The notes beneath the pieces are model-generated. The model did no database searches. It worked only from the letters and a program-made list of their open reading frames with translations, and was not told the origin of the DNA. A stretch of DNA of 64,000 bases from Hysterium pulicare CBS 123377 (Eukaryota > Ascomycota > Dothideomycetes > Hysteriales > Hysteriaceae): positions 100,537-164,536 of the forward strand of contig AJFK01000724.1 in assembly GCA_000467715.1 (NCBI GenBank), given 5' to 3'. The position numbers and the translations under genes are program-made. Below are positions 57,919 through 64,000 of the stretch, piece by piece (position 1 is the stretch's first letter; each line of letters begins with the position of its first letter).

Positions 57919-60900
57919 GTTTCAAAAGCTGGGCAATTCTAGTGCGAACCATTGTGTCAGCCCTACAAAACAATCGTTTGGATGACAGGTTCTGATAACG
58001 TACCTTAGGTTGCTAGGGTTATTCTCCGGATCCTATGATTGGACTGGACACTGCAGGAACTAGGAAAGATCAGCCTCAGGGGCTAATTCAAGATGTGGAA
58101 TGCTAATATCACATACTCTTTGGTTGGACAACAGGCAATCGATTGTCGACACCGTCTAGTATGATGAAGGACTTGAGACAAGAGGAGGGTTTGATGTATG
58201 AAGAGATGGGTATGGCTCAGTCGTTCTCGACTTTGAATGGAATGTTTGGAAAGTTGGGAGTTTGATGGAGACTTGTACGGGCGTCAACACCGCTATTTAT
58301 GCTTCGAGAAGAACGGGATATCACAAGCTCACCATCAATGTTTGGCTCCCGTCTGGCCGCCGCTGCCGGACCAAAAGATCGATGCCCTCGTCCATCCGAC
58401 AGTCGACATGGTAGTACCCCACTCGACGGCGTCCAACAGTATTGCCACGATCAACGGATCACTTTCATATGACGCTAAAAGATCCATGGAGGGCGGATGC
58501 GATGATACCCTAGGCCGTGCCCGGCGCTCCAGCTATGCAAAGAGATATCACATTTACTAGGGATCACCGGCGTCGTGGCTTCTTCAACCGCGTAATTTGA
58601 CCTTCTCAGGTGGAAAATCCCTCAAGTCCTTGTCTCAATGTTTCAGCCGAAACATTTTGGGGGGTCTGGATGCTTTCTTTTGGTGTTTTCCGGCTTTTCC
58701 ATCCATGGTGAGAATGAGGACGTTGGACCGTATCTCGGTTGAGATACGGTCACGTGCATCCGGGTCCATGTCGAACTCCCACCTTCATCACGATTCGTTA
58801 GTCATGGTCGTGAAGCGATTGGACAATGGCTGCTCTACGTTTGTTTCCTTCATCAACTCGCAACACAGAACGCCCAGGACCAAGCGTCCAACGGTTGTTG
58901 TTACCATGTATCACCCTGGCCAATATCTGGTGAGTTGCTGTTCAAAGCATTGGTTAACATTTGTTTAGGACACTCGACTAGCTTTTCGGTTCCACTTCTC
59001 GTTTACTTTTCAGCTTTTTCGCGCTCTGTGTTCACAATTTCGGTGGACAAATCAACGGATGGCATAGTCCGTGAATCCGTGTGCCAGACATTGCCATCCT
59101 AGCTAACGGACGTGTAGCCTCCAGGACATCGATGGAACTCGCCTCGATCACCCTTTGCCTCCCCGACCACGGACCTTCCTGCGTGCTTGGCTGACACAAA
59201 GTTTGCCAACCCCTCCTCCACGGGCTCGAGACATCGTCGTCCAGTCACCTTATCTGTTCGCCATGCAATGGCCTGTAGGGGCGATGATGTCCGGTCATGC
59301 CATACACCATCTGTATGGGTCACTAACCTAAGCACATGCATCATGCATTGATTATCGGTTCTCTTCACCTTCAGCTGATCAACTTCCCGCTCAACGGCTC
59401 GGTTTTTCCGCATCCCGCCTATTGTTGAATTTTTTAGCTCATGCAGGCTGACAGGCATGTGTGTCTAGATAACAAGTTGGTCTGAAGTTTATGCGGCACC
59501 TGGCCCGCCATTACATATCGAAGCAATCATTTGAGTTACAGAAACACGCTAGAACCGACCGAAGCATGCCCCATCGGAGATCCTCTGACGTGGCGGACGC
59601 GGTATGGTTGATCTCTGAGGAGTCCATCTACCCGGGGTACCCATCTTGCAATCAGTAATGAGCTTGACAAAGTGTTCACACTTTTGCTCGCGTAAACGTC
59701 CCTACGGTCCGCACTGGGATAGCCTGCCCTCAGCCCGCAGGAAGGCGTCACAAGCTTGCAAAATCACGGTAAGATCAGACGTTCATCAGAGTGTCTGACC
59801 GGTTACCCCACTGCGGACAGCTTCCTGTATGGATGGGGGCATGGCTGTGGACTCCAAGCTTTGACACCCAGTGGCGATGTGCTGCAACATAACTCCGTTT
59901 GTCACGCTGCTGCGGTCTTTTTGACTTCTTGAAGTAGGCAAACAACTCATTGCCGAGCCAATGCCTATCCACCGATAGATTATGTCTCACCTAGCATGGT
60001 AACTCGTCTGACACCGGCTCTGGATAGATTGCCAAAAGCCCTGACAGATGATGCTGAGGAGGAAATCACTGCCGTCTGCTGCAGGAGTTAAGGACTTCGT
60101 TGTCATTCTTACTCGCTTGTCTCCTAAATCAGGACCTACGCGTGGTTCCCTACCCGGGCGCAGCAGACGCATAACAAGTAAACAAAGAGCTCCGACCCCC
60201 AAAAGAGGGCACAACCCGTCCGAACATATAGCCAATGAATCAAAATGCCAGCTCTATGCCTTGTCGTTCATTTACATTTTCTCTTCGCTCGTGAAGTTTT
60301 GCAAAGTGCCTTGCGTTACGCTCCCAAACCCCAAAAACCGTCGTTCTGATCGGTAGCCACGACGTTGATTTTTACTACATGCAGCCGCGCGAGCTGCTGG
60401 TGCTCGAGGTCGTCATGTGAGGAGTCAAGTATGCTGGGACAGACGCACTCAGCGTGTGGGTTCCTTGACCCGCACCCAATTTCAATCCCGAGAACACAGC
60501 GTCGTGCGCGCGGCCGGCGGCTGGTCTGGCGTATCAGCTTGGCGCTGTGGTGAGTGTGGGTCTGGCCTTGTCGTCGCCCCCCTCCAGTGGGGCAGAGCAA
60601 GAGAACATACTCTCCTGTGATGTCCTAGCCAGCGCCCTGGTGACGGCCATCGCCGAATGCGGATGGCGGTGGCATTGAGGGGTTTCTGACTGGATCTGTC
60701 TGCCGGAGGAGTCGGAGGGAATTGGGCGAATGAGTGGGCAATGAAGGCGAGGAACGTGAAGGGGAGAGGATCGGTGTGGCGGGTTCCAGGCGGGGTGTGT
60801 GGGTGAATTATTTTTTTCTTTCGTTGTGTGCGGATTCTGAGCGGTGCATGAAATTGGGCTGCTGGAAGTGTAGTAGTAAGGCTAGGTTCGTCATGCGGCT

Positions 60901-63900
60901 AGAGGTTGGATGCATATGCAAGGTGGAGGGATCAAGGGGGTTCGAGTGTGATTGGTGCGTGGTTTTGCTGCTGCAACGTGTAGATTTTTGGAAGTGTTCG
61001 CGGCTGTGTGAGACGTTAAAGATTTGGTTTCTGCATTATGTGATGGATTGGTGACTGATTTATTTGTGTTACCATTGTTTTGAGGAGTGGTCGTACAAAT
61101 GCTAGGATGTAAAGAGGCTGTGGTGATTGATACGAGGCTGATCTGAGGCAACAGTGTTCCTTTTCAGCTGTGGGCTTCCGATACATGGAGAGAAAAATGC
61201 ATCCTCTCCGAATGAAGAGATTGATAAACCCAATAAGAAGCCTCGTTTCTACGCTGCCCGATGACGCAAGATCGGAACAAGCTCGCATAATACGGTTCAA
61301 AATCTTGAACGTGCTGATATACTTGCCGGATACGGTTGGAATTGCTTCCACGAACAAGGCCCATGCCTGAGTGAAGTGTGGTCGTTACCTGTTCACCAAT
61401 ACCAACCTGCAAGTCCACAAATCGAGCCTTCTGCCTGCTCTCGAGTTTGGGGATGCTTTTCGTGCCTCTACATCCTATGAGATCACTAGAATTGCCGAGT
61501 GCTCCGCATGATGGCGTTTTGAACGTGGCAGCTGCAATTGTTTGCAGAACAGCTCCGCAAGTAATCAGATGCATTTTCTTGCCACTTCCGCATGAGACCG
61601 CAAGAGCGGTGACGAGGTGGGCGTCCCAATAGGACCGATAGATAGAGCACGCACGACAAGGTATTGACATTAGTGCAGGACTACCATGATAGTTGTCATG
61701 GCGGGGTAAGAGAAGGGTAATCCTGATGAAAGAGAGTGGTGTTGCTATATTACTGTGAATATATTCTGGGTCATGCGTAGAGTACGTTGGCATGGCAAAT
61801 AAATGATTTCTTTCTTCAGACAGGGGGTTTACAGAATGCAAATAACAGATTACAGTATGTCTGGTAGCGAGACGCAACTGAAAGTGTTTCATGTGTCTCG
61901 AGCATGCATAGGCTTACCCATAGGAATCGCCTCGCGTAGGTACCAAAACCGTAGTTGTGTTCTAACTCGACCTTGAACAAGTGCTTGCATTGGTTTCTTT
62001 AGGTCTTTGGGCTGGTAGACGTGGCGCTGATCTTGTGACTTGTAAGCGACGCGGAATATGCGTTTGTCCGATGCCGGGGTTTTATCTGCAACTGCGATAA
62101 CCGCCCAAGCTGGGCACCACTCTCTCACGATTGAAATTAGAGTGAAGGTAAAATCCCCAAATCGCTCCGACTCATGGAGTTGTGCGGTGTCGGGCCGAGG
62201 GCATCGATATCACAGCTTGGCCACTCATGCATGTCAGATGAGTGAGACTGTGGCCGGTGAGAGATATCAAGGCTGATAAGTCTCCAGTGAAGATACAACG
62301 TGGGCGAAGGGTCGGTGCAAAAGTTAGAGATCCTTGGCAGATCATATCTAAAAGTGGGTCAATAAGTCCGCGGTCACCAAACCCTGATAGAACATGTCTG
62401 CAAAGGTCTGTCAAATGGCAGATCTACTTACAGAATCACCGGGTGTCAGGATTTACAATATATAGGAGGTTTGAGACTTCGAAATCATATGCTTGAGAGG
62501 TCGTAGAATCTACCCAATCAGCGTCCTCAAGGAGCACAGACACGATAATACGTGTCTTTCACTCCTATTCGTCAGAAAGAAGTATGATAACCTGGATGAT
62601 AGTTAGTGCTGCTTTTGTGGTTCACAGTATCAGCGACCAATGGATCTGTGAGGCTGCAACGCGTTGGTGAATGCAGATAGCCCAGACGATTGCACATTTC
62701 CATTTTCAATAATCTTCAACGTCTGTACCCTGACATACCTGTCCGAACCAATACTAGACTCCATTGAGCTAAACTCCCTGTATCATGCCTTGTCGCAGAC
62801 TTTCAATTGAAGGCCACATAAGTATTGTACCATTCCTAAGGATAAAGTCCGGTTTGTTGGAGTAAAGTGTCCAATGACATCAGCCCCCACAAAGTGTCCA
62901 AACTATCCAAAAAGAGTATGATAATGTGGTATCGACCTTGTTGTACTGCAATTTCCAAGCGTACCCATATTGTTACCCGCCAAGGGTCTACGTTTATTTG
63001 CGCGAAGTTCAGGCAACCGATTCGTGGAAAGGAGACTGGTCTCTCCTTCTATAGGTGGGTATATTTGCAGATCAGTCGTATGAGTCTTTCTAGATGCCTC
63101 GCCGGAGAATTGGCGAATAGCGAAAAGCGGGAAGGTAATCGGTCATGAATTTGAGGTCTGAAGGGAAAATGCGGGTCGTGATCGTAGTTTGCAAAAGGCG
63201 CTGATTTGTCGTGAGGAATCTCGAATGATATGCGGAGATGGTGAGTTTTAGAATAGGAAATCCAGATACGTATGGAGGCAAGCGGTCAAGGGCGATGAAT
63301 GTTCTTGTGCGGGCTGGGGATCACGGCTATATTTCGGGACTCCAAAATTTATGTCAGCGCCAAGTCCTCCCTACATCTCCTAACCTATGAGGGCGTTCCA
63401 CTTCCAATCTTTCCATCAAATATCGCATCCCCATTCTTCAACGACATATATCGAAATTTAGCTCATACCTTGGCTTTAGCTCTGAGTCAATCCCACTTCA
63501 GCTTGGTATTTACACAATATCAATTCTGTCATCTAAACACTTACGTTACCTCTAGCTCTTCGATTTCACAGACATCCACACGTTAAGATACTCGTCAACG
63601 TACATGTACAGTAGATATGGCCTCTCAGCGTCACACCTTTCGAATCATCCGTACGTCAAGCAATATTGCTAACCATTCACTTAGTAAACTTGTATAGCGT
63701 TCATTATAGTCACTCTATTCCGACCGTTTCGCTAATCCGTATCACTGATACATCCTAAGTACAATTTCAAAAAGCTAATCTAAATGATAAAATTGGCACT
63801 TCTATACATGGCGTCATTCGTGGTGGCTATCTCTAACTTCCTGTGCCTATCTATCGATCTTTTTATGTCGTTTAGTGCGGTCAAAAACACTAATACTATC

Positions 63901-64000
63901 CGAAACGGAATCAGAGGACCTCTTCGATACATGGGGGAAGAAGATAGCCATGAACATATATCGAATCTAGTGTTGAAATCTAGAAGGCTGGAAGGCCCTG
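57919..64000. other. Gene-poor 6-kb region
   Basis: No gene can be supported. Open frames include a 242-codon minus-strand frame at 61164-61892 that starts with ATG but has no recognised motif (see findings). Other content is a G-rich stretch near 60690-60800 and a perfect hairpin at 58726-58751. AT content rises after 61.8 kb. The region could be a long regulatory spacer, a decayed accessory segment, or host a gene whose exons I could not join. Confidence 0.4.
58726..58751. repeat. Perfect short inverted repeat, 11-nt arms, 4-nt loop
   Basis: GACCGTATCTC (58726-58736) and GAGATACGGTC (58741-58751) pair perfectly around GGTT. No T-run follows and the region holds no supported gene. Its role is unknown; it could be a binding site for a dimeric factor. 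Confidence 0.7.

Noticed and set aside
60900-60960. GGTTCGAG stretch resembling a tRNA T-loop
   Set aside because: No acceptor stem, D-loop or anticodon arm can be folded around it.
60734-61054. Cys-rich 106-codon frame that might suggest a small secreted protein
   Set aside because: Long Glu/Arg start without signal peptide; it comes from a G-rich tract and lacks paired-Cys spacing.

Overview
This window looks like a gene-dense contig of a filamentous ascomycete (Pezizomycotina; the gene repertoire would fit Leotiomycetes or a related class, but I cannot fix the order). The evidence is the gene structure: almost every gene is split by 47-180 bp introns with GT...CTRAY...AG signals. Spliced reading frames close exactly in multiples of three, and the ER Hsp70 ends in the fungal HDEL signal. 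I see no tRNA, rRNA, CRISPR or complete transposon. Exon boundaries below were worked out by eye from splice signals and family knowledge; no transcript data were available.

Layout. 0-4 kb is housekeeping: the 5' end of an importin-beta (Kap123) gene and a DUF2433 metallophosphoesterase-like RGG protein. 4.6-22 kb is accessory: two divergently transcribed protein kinases (one fused to an N-terminal ENTH domain, the other with a degraded glycine loop and an HMD in place of HRD), a DUF2235 hydrolase, and a tandem segmental duplication. The duplicated unit holds a short putative secreted protein, a three-finger C2H2 protein and a single-pass membrane protein, in the same order and orientation in both copies. 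This stretch also has two strong inverted repeats and a minisatellite-like block.

23-31 kb holds a KCH1-type potassium transporter, a divergent possible pantetheine-phosphate adenylyltransferase paralogue lacking its catalytic motif, and a secreted Asp f 4-like protein with a kexin site followed by Trp repeats. 34-36.6 kb is BiP/Kar2. 37.8-45 kb carries three co-oriented genes, an Old Yellow Enzyme reductase, a P450 and an HMT1-type ABC transporter, which could form a small detoxification or metabolite-handling group. 46.8-57.9 kb has a zinc-finger/disordered protein, a lipid-anchored LAMTOR1/Ego1-like protein, a 1324-residue secreted repetitive adhesin-like protein with 90-nt coding repeats, and a small conserved Cys/His-rich protein. 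The last 6 kb have no gene I can support.

The most unusual material is in 4.6-22 kb: the ENTH-kinase fusion, its divergent neighbour kinase, and the duplicated C2H2/membrane-protein/small-protein unit. Fungal kinases of this kind often sit in lineage-specific signalling or self-recognition regions, but that role here is inference.
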